Part shown: positions 16,260-24,618 of the stretch, piece by piece | Layout: each line of letters opens with the position of its first letter | Numbering within the stretch: the first letter of the stretch is position 1 | Source of the DNA: Actinophytocola sp963826035 | GTDB lineage: Bacteria > Actinomycetota > Actinomycetes > Mycobacteriales > Pseudonocardiaceae | Length of the DNA stretch: 64,000 nt | NCBI GenBank assembly: GCA_963826035.1 | Contig: CAWGVZ010000020.1 | Span: forward strand, 332,148-396,147 | Direction of reading: 5' to 3' | The notes under the pieces: model-generated | Told to the model about the DNA's origin: nothing | The model's database searches: none | The model's input: only the letters and a program-made list of their open reading frames with translations | Made by a program: the position numbers and the translations under genes

Positions 16260-17009
16260 GTGACCTACGCACACATGGACGTTCCACGGCGGATCCACCA
16301 GGTGCGCGCCATCGACTGGATGATGGTGGCGCTCGCGATCATCTCGGTCGGCCTGCTCGTCTGGGTGTGGTTGGCCGACCCGCCGGTGGAGACCCAGCTA
16401 CTGCTGTTCAAGATCGACGTGGGCATCTGCGCGGTGTTCCTCGTGGAGTTCCTCTGGCGGTGGCGCGCCGGCGGCTGGGGCTGGAAGTTCCTCGGCCGCA
16501 ACTGGTTCGAGGTCCTCGGCATGATCCCCGTGTCGCATCCGGCGCTGCGCGCGTTCCGGTTGGTCCGGATCTTCGTGCTGATCGCCAGGCTCGGCCGCGC
16601 GGTGGACCGGACCATCGGCGACGCCGTGACCCAACGGCTGGTGAACCGCTTTCTCGTCGCGATCATCGACGTGCTGAAGAAGCCGGTCACGGTCGCGGTG
16701 CTCGACGAGGTGGTGGCCGTGCTGCAGACCGGCCGTTATGCGCAGAATATCTCCCGTGCCCTGGCCGACAACCAGACCGAGCTGCGGGAACTGGTACTCG
16801 AAAAGATCAAGGCGGACCCGGCGGCCGGCCGGTTCAAAAGGCTCCCGTTCCACGACGAGATCCTCGGCACGGTCACCGACACGGCGATCCGCGTCATTCT
16901 GGAGATGCTCGCCGACCCACGCACCGACGAGATGATCTCCGACACCCTGCGCGAGAACATCGACCAGATCCGCGCCGCCGTCCACGCCAACGAGCCACAG
17001 CGAACCTGA
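16260..17009 (+). CDS. Ion transporter-like membrane protein
   Basis: A 249-residue protein. The N-terminal half resembles the S1-S4 part of voltage-gated cation channels: IDWMMVALAIISVGLLVWVW, KIDVGICAVFLVEFLWRW, FEVLGMIPVSHPALRAF, then a basic S4-like RLVRIFVLIARLGRAVDR. No pore helix or selectivity filter (such as TVGYGD) follows. The C-terminal half is soluble and amphipathic (IGDAVTQRLVNRFL to the end). Start at the GTG at 16260 with GGAGG at 16247-16251; an in-frame GTG at 16251 overlaps that site and is rejected. It may be a sensor-only protein. Confidence 0.75.
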   Translation: MTYAHMDVPRRIHQVRAIDWMMVALAIISVGLLVWVWLADPPVETQLLLFKIDVGICAVFLVEFLWRWRAGGWGWKFLGRNWFEVLGMIPVSHPALRAFRLVRIFVLIARLGRAVDRTIGDAVTQRLVNRFLVAIIDVLKKPVTVAVLDEVVAVLQTGRYAQNISRALADNQTELRELVLEKIKADPAAGRFKRLPFHDEILGTVTDTAIRVILEMLADPRTDEMISDTLRENIDQIRAAVHANEPQRT

Positions 17010-17030
17010 CCCCGGCGCCCGGCCGGCCAT

Positions 17031-17053
17031 GCCCTGAAGGACCCCATCAGGGC
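17031..17053 (+). terminator. Hairpin terminator
   Basis: GCCCTGA (17031-17037), a 9-base loop and TCAGGGC (17047-17053), 21 bases after the stop of the ion transporter-like gene. Confidence 0.55.
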
Positions 17054-17085
17054 GTTCATCCTGGATCCACCGATGTTCTTGGGTG

Positions 17086-17140
17086 CGACGAACGACGCGT
17101 TCGGTGCGTTGACCGCGACGAACGGAGCTTGTGGTGCATG
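17086..17140. repeat. Intergenic repeat related to 7090-7146
   Basis: Two degenerate tandem copies: GACGAACGACGCGTTCGGTGCGTTGA (17088-17113) and the shorter GCGACGAACGGAGCTTGTGGTGC. The first contains a CGAAC/GTTCG hairpin. The rest of 17141-17296 holds nothing I can identify. Confidence 0.5.
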
Positions 17141-17296
17141 CGGCGGGCTTCGCTTTCGGGACGCTGGGGCCTTCACTCGGCGGGTGCGGCCGGACCGAGC
17201 CGGCCTGCTCCGCATCCGCCCAGCCCGGCGTATATCCGCAACGCCGAGGGTGCCGAGATGATCGTCGGATCCAGGGTCAACGTCTCCAATGAGCAT

Positions 17297-18280
17297 TCAG
17301 GGCATCGCGCCATGGCCGCCGACCACGACCGTGCGACGGTCGGCCGTGCCGTCGGCGTGGCGGGCCCACGCGGCCGGGGCGCCCGCCGGGTCGACCGTCT
17401 CGTGGACCACGGACAGCTCGCCGGCCGCCGCCCTGGCGGCGATCAGGCCGATCGCCTCGGCACGCTGGCCGGCCGTCAGTTCGTTGTTCGTGTAGCCCAG
17501 GATCCGCAGTGACTTGCTGCGCAGCAGCGACGAGGACAACGGGGTCGTCTCGCCGGCCGCGCCGCCCAGGTTGACCAGCCGGCCACCGGGGCGCAGCGCG
17601 CGTGCGGCGGCCGCGGCCGGCGCGCCGAACAGCGGGTCGAGCACGAGATCGGCCGGACCATCCACCGCGGCCAGGAACCGGGTCGCCAGCTCGTCCACAT
17701 CGGACGTGTCGAGCGCGACGACCGCGTCGGCACCCACCTCGGTCGCCCTGGTTCGTCCGGCGGACGAGCGGGCGCCGGCCACCACCCGACGGGCGCCATG
17801 GGCCCTGGCCAGCTGGATGGCCGCCTGGCCGACCACCCCGCCACCGCCGAGCACGATCACCTGCTCGCCGCTGGTCAGCTCACCGCGCCAGGTGAGGGCC
17901 TGGTACGCGGCCACGGCCGACAGGCCGAGCGCGGCGACCAGCACCGGGTTCGCGTCCTCGGGCAGCGCCACGAGGTCGGCCGCCGCCACCACGGCCGACG
18001 CGGCCATGCTCCCGTCACCGGGCCGCATCCCCGCGGCGGTGGGAAACCACACGGGACGGCCGTCGTACCTGCCGACGCCCTGCACACCCGGCACGTACGG
18101 GGTGGCCGGCACACCGAAGTACGAGGTCCCCGACGCGCACAGCAGGTCGAGCGGGGTGATCGGCGCCGCCGTCACCTCGACCAGCACCTCCCCTTCGGCC
18201 GGCTCCCGCGGTGAACGCCGTGCCCGGTCGGCCAGGACCGGTGGTGCGCCAGGGGATTCGATGGTGAGTGCCCAGGTCAT
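17297..18280 (-). CDS. Zinc-binding-type dehydrogenase / quinone oxidoreductase family
   Basis: A 327-residue MDR-superfamily enzyme. The N-terminal GroES-like domain contains EGEVLVEVTAAPITPLDLL, and the NAD(P) domain has VIVLGGGGVVGQAAIQLARAHGARRVVA (about 145-172). The structural-zinc cysteines of alcohol dehydrogenases are absent, so it is closer to zeta-crystallin/QOR reductases. It is the last gene of the leftward catabolic operon; its ATG at 18280 overlaps the TGA of the LigA-like gene. It probably reduces an enone or quinone intermediate (inference). Confidence 0.85.
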   Translation of the reverse strand: MTWALTIESPGAPPVLADRARRSPREPAEGEVLVEVTAAPITPLDLLCASGTSYFGVPATPYVPGVQGVGRYDGRPVWFPTAAGMRPGDGSMAASAVVAAADLVALPEDANPVLVAALGLSAVAAYQALTWRGELTSGEQVIVLGGGGVVGQAAIQLARAHGARRVVAGARSSAGRTRATEVGADAVVALDTSDVDELATRFLAAVDGPADLVLDPLFGAPAAAAARALRPGGRLVNLGGAAGETTPLSSSLLRSKSLRILGYTNNELTAGQRAEAIGLIAARAAAGELSVVHETVDPAGAPAAWARHADGTADRRTVVVGGHGAMP

Positions 18281-18636
18281 GTCGCGATGTCCGGGTAGGG
18301 CAGCGAATTGTGCACGAGCCGCCGGGCGTACTCCAGCTGGAAGCCCAGCGGCTCGTGATCGCGTTCGAACATCGCGATGAACAGGGTCAGGGTGAGGAAC
18401 GGGTGCGCGCCGAGCTCGAACAGCCTCGGGTAGTCGTGAGTGGACAGTGCGGCCCGCTCGGTGTCGTCGAACCGCAGCCACGTCGACGCCTCACCCGAGT
18501 GACAGGCCATGATCCGGTTCGCCTGGGTGGTTTCCCACCACCGCACCATCCCGACCGGATCCTCGCGGTAGCGCTCCACCAGCTCGGGGTCCCGGTCCAC
18601 GGTGAACAGGAACTTGTTCAGCAGGTACTTGCTCAC
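18277..18636 (-). CDS. Extradiol dioxygenase small subunit, LigA-like
   Basis: A 119-residue protein matching the LigA subunit/domain of protocatechuate 4,5-dioxygenase: KYLLNKFLFTVDRDPELVERYREDP, then the ALSTHDYPRLFELGAHPFLTL block, where LigA proteins have the helix packing over the active site. It carries no iron itself but shapes the pocket of the LigB partner encoded just upstream. The GTG start at 18636 overlaps the end of the LigB gene by 4 bases. Confidence 0.85.
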   Translation of the reverse strand: MSKYLLNKFLFTVDRDPELVERYREDPVGMVRWWETTQANRIMACHSGEASTWLRFDDTERAALSTHDYPRLFELGAHPFLTLTLFIAMFERDHEPLGFQLEYARRLVHNSLPYPDIAT

Positions 18637-19493
18637 GGCTGCCCTCCCGGATACCAGGTGAAGTAGGCCTCCATCGTGTGGAACAGGTCGTAGGTGTCCA
18701 CATGGTCCGCTCGCGCGCCCTCGCCGGCCACGCCCATCATGAGCATGAAGTCCATGAACCCGTGGGTGGCGTTGCCCGGCAGGTGCAGGCTGTCGAGGGT
18801 GACCTCTTTGCAGCAGCCGTCGAGGTCACCCGTGGAGATCCACTCGACGGCCCGCTGATCGAACTCCGGGTCGGGACCGTGCGGGCCGAACTGGCGCGGT
18901 CCGCCCAGCTCCAGCGACAGGTGGCCGGTCCCGATCACCGCCACCCGCTGGTCCGACGGCCACGACTCGACCAGCTGCCGGATCGTCCGTCCCAACTGGA
19001 CGAACCGTTTCGGCTGGGGCAGCGGCGGCGCGAAGATGTTCGTGTAGATGGGCACGATGGGCAGGTCGTTCCGCGGTCGCAGCGTGATGATCGGGCAGGT
19101 GATCGAGTGGTCGATGCGCAGCTCGTTGGAGAACGCGAGATCGAAGCCGGCGTCCAGGCCCTCGCGCAGTACGTACTCGGACAGGTCTTCCTGCCCCTTC
19201 ATGACCATGCGCGGCAGGCCGAACTCGCGTTCCTCGTTGTACCAGTTGGCGTCGTAGAAGGGTGCCTTGCCCACCAGGAACTGCGGCATGTTGTCCAACC
19301 ACAGCTGGTGGAAGTGGTCCGACCCGACCATCACCAGCACGTCCGGCCGTGCCCGGGTGAGGGTCTCCCGGAAAGCCTCGACCTTGCGCACCCACTCGTC
19401 GGCGAACGGCGGCCGGTCCTCGCCGGTCGCCGTGCTGGCGCGGTAGTAGAACGGGTGGTGGGTGGACGCGATCACCGCGACCAGCTCAGCCAT
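18633..19493 (-). CDS. Extradiol ring-cleavage dioxygenase large subunit, LigB-like
   Basis: A 286-residue class III extradiol dioxygenase that inserts O2 next to a catechol pair. STHHPFYYR near the N-terminus and SDHFHQLW (about 60) contain the iron histidines; FSNELRIDHSITCP and VIGTGHLSLELGGP carry the distal His and the catalytic acid. It pairs with the LigA-like subunit downstream. The ATG at 19493 is chosen because GGAGG lies 5 bases upstream; an in-frame GTG at 19499 overlaps that site. The gene overlaps the citryl-CoA lyase gene by 8 bases. Confidence 0.9.
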   Translation of the reverse strand: MAELVAVIASTHHPFYYRASTATGEDRPPFADEWVRKVEAFRETLTRARPDVLVMVGSDHFHQLWLDNMPQFLVGKAPFYDANWYNEEREFGLPRMVMKGQEDLSEYVLREGLDAGFDLAFSNELRIDHSITCPIITLRPRNDLPIVPIYTNIFAPPLPQPKRFVQLGRTIRQLVESWPSDQRVAVIGTGHLSLELGGPRQFGPHGPDPEFDQRAVEWISTGDLDGCCKEVTLDSLHLPGNATHGFMDFMLMMGVAGEGARADHVDTYDLFHTMEAYFTWYPGGQP

Positions 19494-20277
19494 CGCCACC
19501 TCCGTGGGGGCTCGGGGGAACGGACACGTTGTTGAGATCGACGGAGAGGAACACCTCGTTGGCCACGGGATTGCGCAGTTCCTCGGCCAACTGACCGATC
19601 AGGCCGGCCGTCCGCGCCAGCAAGGCGAAGCCCCGCAACAGTTCCAGGGGCAGCCCGAGGTCGGCCAGCGCGGCCCCGCACACCCCGGCGCCGTTGAGCG
19701 GCAACGTCTTCCCGAGGATCTCCGGGTGCACCCGGCCGATCGCGGCGAACAGCGACAGGTGCGGGCCGAACAGATCCTCCTCGCGCGCGATCTCGAACAG
19801 CCGTGGCGTGCGCGGGTCGCCGTCCTTGTGCACGTGGTGACCCAGCCCCGGGATGCGCGCACCCTGTCGCGCGGTCAGGATGTCCCGCGCCAGCTCGTCC
19901 CAACCGGCGTCCTCCAGCGGCAGTTGCGTCTCTCGGAGCTGCTCGTGCAGGAAGCGGCCGCAGTCCTCGGTGACGCCGAGGAACCGGGAGCCACCGCCGA
20001 GCAGACCCGCGGCGAGCGCGCCCTGCACGGAGTCCGGCGCGGACAGGTAGGTCAGCCGCGTGACGATCGCCGTCGGCGTGAACCCGTGGTCGGCGAGTGC
20101 GGCGAGCACCGCCTCGAACACCCTGGTTTCGCCCGGGGTGGGCCGGCGTTGGGTGGCGAGCCAGAAGGCCAGCTCACCGAACCCGACCCGGCCCATCACG
20201 TCACGGGCGAGATCCTGACCCAGCAATGTGATGGAGTCCTTTGTGGACGCACCGAGTGCCGTCGGGTATTCAGGCAT
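19486..20277 (-). CDS. Citryl-CoA lyase / citrate-synthase-related enzyme
   Basis: A 263-residue protein resembling the C-terminal catalytic half of citrate synthase. GLGHHVHKDGDPRTPRLFEIA contains the second catalytic His and Asp region, and LPLNGAGVCGAALADLGLP matches the small-domain core. GFTPTAIVTRLTYLSAPDSVQGALAAGLLGGG is the citrate-synthase GxxxP..R..... helix. Such stand-alone proteins cleave citryl-CoA or related 3-hydroxy-acyl-CoA to an acyl-CoA and a keto acid. Its partner is probably the CoA-transferase whose gene it overlaps (8 bases). AAGGATG gives both the ribosome site and the start at 20277. Confidence 0.85.
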   Translation of the reverse strand: MPEYPTALGASTKDSITLLGQDLARDVMGRVGFGELAFWLATQRRPTPGETRVFEAVLAALADHGFTPTAIVTRLTYLSAPDSVQGALAAGLLGGGSRFLGVTEDCGRFLHEQLRETQLPLEDAGWDELARDILTARQGARIPGLGHHVHKDGDPRTPRLFEIAREEDLFGPHLSLFAAIGRVHPEILGKTLPLNGAGVCGAALADLGLPLELLRGFALLARTAGLIGQLAEELRNPVANEVFLSVDLNNVSVPPSPHGGGDG

Positions 20278-21415
20278 CCTTACGCTCCAACCACTGCCGG
20301 ATCTCGGCGCCGTGCTCGTCGAGCGCGGGCGGCGGCAGCGCGTAGGTCGCGGGCGTCGCGGAGAACCGGATGGGGTGGCGGGTGGTCGGTACGGCCCGGT
20401 CACCGTCGCCGACCTCGACCACCGGCTCCAGCCCGAACCGCTCGGCCATGGCGAACCCCCCGTCGATGGTGTTGATCGGTCCACACGGGACACCGGCCGC
20501 CACCAGCAGGTCGAACCATTCGACCGCACCACGCGTGGCGAGGCGGTCGACCAGCAGTGGCCGCAGTTCCTCGCGGTTGGCCGTGCGGTCGGCATTGCGC
20601 GCGAACCGCGGATCATCGGCCGTGCCGGGGATACCGAGGACCTCGCACAGCTTCCGGAACTGACCGTCGTTGGCGGCCGCCACGATGAGGTCGTTGTCCG
20701 CGGTCGGCAGCGGCTCGTACGGGAACACGCTCGGGTGCGCGTTGCCCATGCGGTAGGGCACGACGCCACCGGCCGCGTACGCCGAGCTGTGGTTGACCAG
20801 CCCGGTGAGCGCCGAGGACAGCAGGTTGACGTCGACCCGCTGGCCCTCGCCGGTCGCGTCGCGGTGGCGCAGCGCGGCCAGGATGCCGATCACCGCGTGG
20901 TTGCCGGCCATCACGTCGAACACGGAGATACCCGCGCGGTAGGGCGGCCCGTCGGGGTCGCCCGTGAGGCTCATGAGCCCCGAGATGGCCTGCACCATGA
21001 GGTCGTAGCCGGGCACGTGCCGGCCGGCGCCGTCGCCGAAGCCGGTGATCGAGGTGTAGACGATGCCCGGGTTGGCGACGCGCACGTCGTCGTAGCCGAG
21101 CCCGAAGCGGTCGAGTCCACCCGGCTTGAAGTTCTCGATGAGGACGTCGGCGCGGCGGGCCAACTCGCGGGCGGCGGCCGCGTCGGCCTCCTCACGCAGG
21201 TCCAGCGCGATCGACCGCTTGCCCCGGTTGATACCCAGGTAGTAGGTCGACTCGCCGTCGCGCACGGGGGGCGTCCAGGTGCGGGTGTCGTCGCCGGCCG
21301 GCCCCTCCACCTTGATCACCTCGGCGCCCAGGTCCGCCATGAGCATGGTGGCGTAGGGCCCGGCGAGGATCCGGGAGAAATCGGCGATCAGAACGCCGGC
21401 GAGCGGCCCTGTCAT
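20270..21415 (-). CDS. CaiB/BaiF CoA-transferase family protein
   Basis: A 381-residue class III CoA-transferase moving CoA between carboxylic acids. The start LAGVLIADFSRILAGPYATMLMADLGAEVIKVEGP is diagnostic. NRGKRSIALDL, ADVLIENFKPGGLDRFGLGYDD (with the catalytic Asp after the GGLDR block) and GYDLMVQAISGLMSLTG follow. It is the first gene of the leftward operon and starts 82 bases after the IclR gene; a CGGACA..TGTCCG palindrome lies 19 bases before its ATG. It likely activates an acid for the lyase downstream. Confidence 0.92.
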   Translation of the reverse strand: MTGPLAGVLIADFSRILAGPYATMLMADLGAEVIKVEGPAGDDTRTWTPPVRDGESTYYLGINRGKRSIALDLREEADAAAARELARRADVLIENFKPGGLDRFGLGYDDVRVANPGIVYTSITGFGDGAGRHVPGYDLMVQAISGLMSLTGDPDGPPYRAGISVFDVMAGNHAVIGILAALRHRDATGEGQRVDVNLLSSALTGLVNHSSAYAAGGVVPYRMGNAHPSVFPYEPLPTADNDLIVAAANDGQFRKLCEVLGIPGTADDPRFARNADRTANREELRPLLVDRLATRGAVEWFDLLVAAGVPCGPINTIDGGFAMAERFGLEPVVEVGDGDRAVPTTRHPIRFSATPATYALPPPALDEHGAEIRQWLERKDA

Positions 21416-21433
21416 ATGCCTCCGTCCGGTTAG

Positions 21434-21447
21434 CGGACACCTGTCCG
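21434..21447. promoter_or_regulatory. Candidate IclR operator, copy 1
   Basis: Perfect palindrome CGGACACCTGTCCG between the IclR gene and the CaiB gene. A near copy, CGGACAGTAGTCCG, sits at 22378-22391 before the divergent amidohydrolase gene. Confidence 0.5.
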
Positions 21448-21497
21448 AATCATTGGCAGACGTCACGGCAATGTCAAGAGGCGAGTCAAGAGGCGAG

Positions 21498-22301
21498 TCA
21501 AGAGGCGGCGGTCACGTGCGGCACGGCGGCCAGGCGGGCGAAGTCGGCGCTGATGTCCCCCGCCGTCTTCAGGAGCAGTGGCAGGTGGTGGCCGACCAGG
21601 TGCTCGACCGAGGTCTCGGCGGCGTGGGTGTTGACGTTCAGCGAGCCGATCACCCGGCCGGCGCCGTCGCGCAGCGGTGCGGCGACCGAGCGGATGCCGA
21701 GCGTGAGCTGCTCGTCGGTCAGTGCCCACCCGCGGGCGCGGACCTCCCGCAGCTCGGCGTCGCGCTCGGCCTTGTCCGGCCGCCAGCGCGGCACCAGCCC
21801 GGAGCGGCTCGGCTCGGCCAGCACGGCGTCGACCTCGCAGGGATCGAGGGCGGCGAGCAACACCTTGCCGAGCGAGGTCTGCAGCGCCGGGAACCGGGTG
21901 CCGATCTGCACGACCAGCGCGACGATCTTGGGTACGGCCACGCGGGCCACGTAGACGATGTCCGACCCGTCGAGCTGGGCGACCGAGCACGACTCGTTCG
22001 TGCGCGCGGACAGGTCGGCCATGTGCGGGCGCGCGATCTCCCACAGGCCCTGGGACCGCACGTAGGCGACGCCGAGGTCGAGCACCCGAGGGGTGAGCGC
22101 GAACCCGGCGCCCTCCGCGCGGACGTAACCCAGCTCGGCGAGCGTGAGCAGGATGCGGCGGGCGGTCGGGCGCGCGAGCCCGGTGGCCGCCGCGACCTCG
22201 GCGAGGGACATGACCGGCCGGTTGGGTTCGAACGCGGCGATCACCTCGAGCCCGCGAGCGAGCGCCTCGATGAAGTCCGGCCCGGCTCCCTCGCGTGGCA
22301 T
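21498..22301 (-). CDS. IclR-family transcriptional regulator
   Basis: A 267-residue regulator. The N-terminal winged helix (GLEVIAAFEPNRPVMSLAEVAAATGLARPTARRILLTLAELGYV) is followed by the IclR ligand domain: SCSVAQLDGSDIVYVARV, RFPALQTSLGKVLLA and GWALTDEQLTLGIRSVAAPL. It is closest in pattern to the PcaR/PcaU branch that responds to aromatic acids. AGGAG lies 6 bases before the ATG at 22301. It lies between the two arms of the catabolic locus and probably controls both. Confidence 0.92.
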   Translation of the reverse strand: MPREGAGPDFIEALARGLEVIAAFEPNRPVMSLAEVAAATGLARPTARRILLTLAELGYVRAEGAGFALTPRVLDLGVAYVRSQGLWEIARPHMADLSARTNESCSVAQLDGSDIVYVARVAVPKIVALVVQIGTRFPALQTSLGKVLLAALDPCEVDAVLAEPSRSGLVPRWRPDKAERDAELREVRARGWALTDEQLTLGIRSVAAPLRDGAGRVIGSLNVNTHAAETSVEHLVGHHLPLLLKTAGDISADFARLAAVPHVTAAS

Positions 22302-22377
22302 GGCGGCTCCTAGGTGTCTCTGGGCATTGACTTCACGGTAGTGCGGAGCAAGAGTAACTCCATAGTCAGCCGCCATG

Positions 22378-22391
22378 CGGACAGTAGTCCG
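22378..22391. promoter_or_regulatory. Candidate IclR operator, copy 2
   Basis: CGGACAGTAGTCCG, an inverted repeat with 5-bp arms, 23 bases before the amidohydrolase ATG and 76 bases before the IclR ATG. It shares 11 of 14 positions with the copy at 21434. Confidence 0.45.
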
Positions 22392-22414
22392 GCTACCGTC
22401 GAGGAGTCTCAACC

Positions 22415-23854
22415 ATGAACGAGTACAGCGCCGTGCTCCTGCGCGGCGGGACCGTGCTGCCCATGGACGACGCGCGCTCGGTACTCACCGGCGCGGACGT
22501 CCTCGTGGTGGACGACCGGATCGCGGCGGTGGGCCAGGAGCTGGCGGCGCCGGATGGTGCGCTGGTGGTGGACGCGACCGACGGCATCGTCATGCCCGGC
22601 ATGATCGACACGCACCGGCACATGTGGCAGACGGCCATGCGCGGCTACGGCGCGGACTGGACGCTGACCCAGTACTTCGTCTGGTACTACCTCGACCACG
22701 GCCGGCTGTTCCGCCCGGAGGACATCCATTCCGGCAACACGTTGGCGGCGATCGAGGCGCTGGACGCCGGCGTGACCACGGTGGTCGACTGGTCACACGG
22801 CCTGCGGACGGTGGAGCACGCCGACGCGGCGGTCGACGCGCTCGAGGCGATCCCCGGCCGGTTCGTGCTGGCGTACGGCAACATCCAGGAGCCACCGGCG
22901 CAGTGGTCGGCCGCGCCGGAGTTCCGCGACTTCGTGTCCCGCCGGATGACCGGCGACGACATGCTGGGCTTCCAGCTCGCGTTCGATGTGACCGGCGATC
23001 CGGCGTTTCCCGAGAAGCCGGCTTTCGAGGTCGCGCGTGAGCTGGACATCCCGGTCACCACGCACGCGGGCGTGTGGGGCGCGACGAACGACGACGGCAT
23101 CCAACTCATGTACGACAACGGGTTCATGACCGACCGGACCATCTACGTGCACGCGGCGTCGCTGTCGGAGGACTCCTACCAGCGGATCGCGGCGACCGGC
23201 GGTTCGATCTCCGTGGCGACCGAGAGCGAGCAGAGCGCCGGCCAGGGTTACCCGCCCACGTGGACCATTCGTGCGCACGGCATCCCCGTGTCGCTGTCCA
23301 TGGACACGAGCGTGTGGTGGAGCGGCGACCTGTTCTCGGCCATGCGGACCACGCTCGGCGCCGACCGCTCCCGCGATCACCTGGCGGCGCACGCCGAGAA
23401 CCGGACGGTCACGCACTGCGCGCTGCGCGCCGAGCAGGTGGTGGAATGGGCCACCAGGGGCGGCGCGTCCGCGATCGGCCGGCCGGACCTCGGCGCCCTG
23501 GCCGTGGGGGCGAAGGCGGACGTCGTGCTGATCAAGAACGACCACTCCCCCGTGTCGTTCCCCATGCTCAACCCCTACGGCCACGTGGCGTTCCAGGCCC
23601 AACGCGGCGACGTGCACACGGTCCTGGTCAACGGCCGGGTGGTGAAACACGAGCACCGCCTGGTGGACATCGACCTGGCGGCCGCCCGCCGCGGTGTCGA
23701 GTCCACGGTGGACCACCTGCGGTCCACCATGGGCGAGGACGCCTGGCGCACGGGCATGAACCCGGACATCCCGGAGACGAAGGTCCTGGACAACCCGTAC
23801 ACCTACACCGACTACCGCAGCGACGCCACGCACAGCGGTACCGTCGGTGCATGA
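22415..23854 (+). CDS. Amidohydrolase (cytosine/chlorohydrolase-like deaminase family)
   Basis: A 479-residue metal-dependent hydrolase of the subfamily that includes 8-oxoguanine deaminase, MTA/SAH deaminase and TrzN/AtzA. GMIDTHRHMWQTAMRG holds the first metal histidines, PVTTHAGVWG the next, VHAASLS another, and SMDTSVWWSGDLFSAMR the catalytic Asp. The C-terminal GAKADVVLIKNDHSPVSF is the standard strand returning to the small beta-sandwich. It removes an amino group or halide from a ring or aminates a carbonyl in reverse; the substrate is unknown. It is divergent from the IclR regulator and followed by coupled genes at 23851 and 24615. Confidence 0.87.
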   Translation: MNEYSAVLLRGGTVLPMDDARSVLTGADVLVVDDRIAAVGQELAAPDGALVVDATDGIVMPGMIDTHRHMWQTAMRGYGADWTLTQYFVWYYLDHGRLFRPEDIHSGNTLAAIEALDAGVTTVVDWSHGLRTVEHADAAVDALEAIPGRFVLAYGNIQEPPAQWSAAPEFRDFVSRRMTGDDMLGFQLAFDVTGDPAFPEKPAFEVARELDIPVTTHAGVWGATNDDGIQLMYDNGFMTDRTIYVHAASLSEDSYQRIAATGGSISVATESEQSAGQGYPPTWTIRAHGIPVSLSMDTSVWWSGDLFSAMRTTLGADRSRDHLAAHAENRTVTHCALRAEQVVEWATRGGASAIGRPDLGALAVGAKADVVLIKNDHSPVSFPMLNPYGHVAFQAQRGDVHTVLVNGRVVKHEHRLVDIDLAAARRGVESTVDHLRSTMGEDAWRTGMNPDIPETKVLDNPYTYTDYRSDATHSGTVGA

Positions 23855-24618
23855 GCCTCTCGTCACCGGACCCCAGGTGGATTCCGCTCGACCAGTCCCA
23901 ACCCGTGGCGACCGGGCCGGCGGACGTACCTCCGGACGGTGGCGGGCCGGTTCTGCCGCTGCTGCGCCGGGGCCTGGTCGACGAGCCGGTGGACCACGAC
24001 GAGCTGCTCGACCACGTGGTGACGGCGATCCACGACATCGCGCCGGTCTTCGCGCCGCGCCCGGAGCTGTTGGCGCTGCTGGACCTGCCCGACTCCGCCG
24101 AGGCGAACCTCGACCGTGACAGCGCGCTCGCCCGGGTCGACCACCTGCGGGAGGCACCCGAGGAGCACGCCGAACTGATCGGCGCGGTCGCGTTGGCCGT
24201 GTCGGCCATCTCGGCCACGGCGGCGGCCGCGCCGACCCATGACCTCGGCCCCGAGGTGATCGGGCTGGTCTGCACGGCGTTGCACGCGCCGCCGGAGATC
24301 CGCTCGGCCAAGGAGGCCTACCAGCACGCCCGCGCCGCCCGCAACGCGCTCACCGAGGAGCTTCCGGTGTTCACGGCCACAGCCCGTGAGGCGGCCACCA
24401 CGCCGGACACGACGCTGGAGGAGCCGGCCGTGCGGGTGCTGCTGCGGACCTACGTGCTGCGCCGCTGGCTGCTCGAGACCACCTGGCCCCAACGCCGCGT
24501 CTGCTGGCGGATGCTGGACAAGGTGGCGGCGGCCACCATGCCACCGGCGTCGCCCTCGACCCTCACGCAGCTGACCGACCGTCTCGACGAGTTCCAGTTC
24601 CGCCGCTGGCCTTCATGA
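23851..24618 (+). CDS. Uncharacterised protein in the amidohydrolase operon
   Basis: A 255-residue soluble, acidic, helix-rich protein that I do not recognise. No signal peptide or membrane segment is seen. There is a proline-rich N-terminus (residues 1-40). The middle is rich in Ala/Glu (LREAPEEHAELIGAVALAVSAISATAAAA), and the C-terminus is basic/aromatic (VLRRWLLETTWPQRRVCWRML). Start ATG at 23851 overlaps the amidohydrolase stop (ATGA), and the next gene overlaps its own stop in the same way, so all three are translationally coupled. Confidence 0.7.
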   Translation: MSLSSPDPRWIPLDQSQPVATGPADVPPDGGGPVLPLLRRGLVDEPVDHDELLDHVVTAIHDIAPVFAPRPELLALLDLPDSAEANLDRDSALARVDHLREAPEEHAELIGAVALAVSAISATAAAAPTHDLGPEVIGLVCTALHAPPEIRSAKEAYQHARAARNALTEELPVFTATAREAATTPDTTLEEPAVRVLLRTYVLRRWLLETTWPQRRVCWRMLDKVAAATMPPASPSTLTQLTDRLDEFQFRRWPS

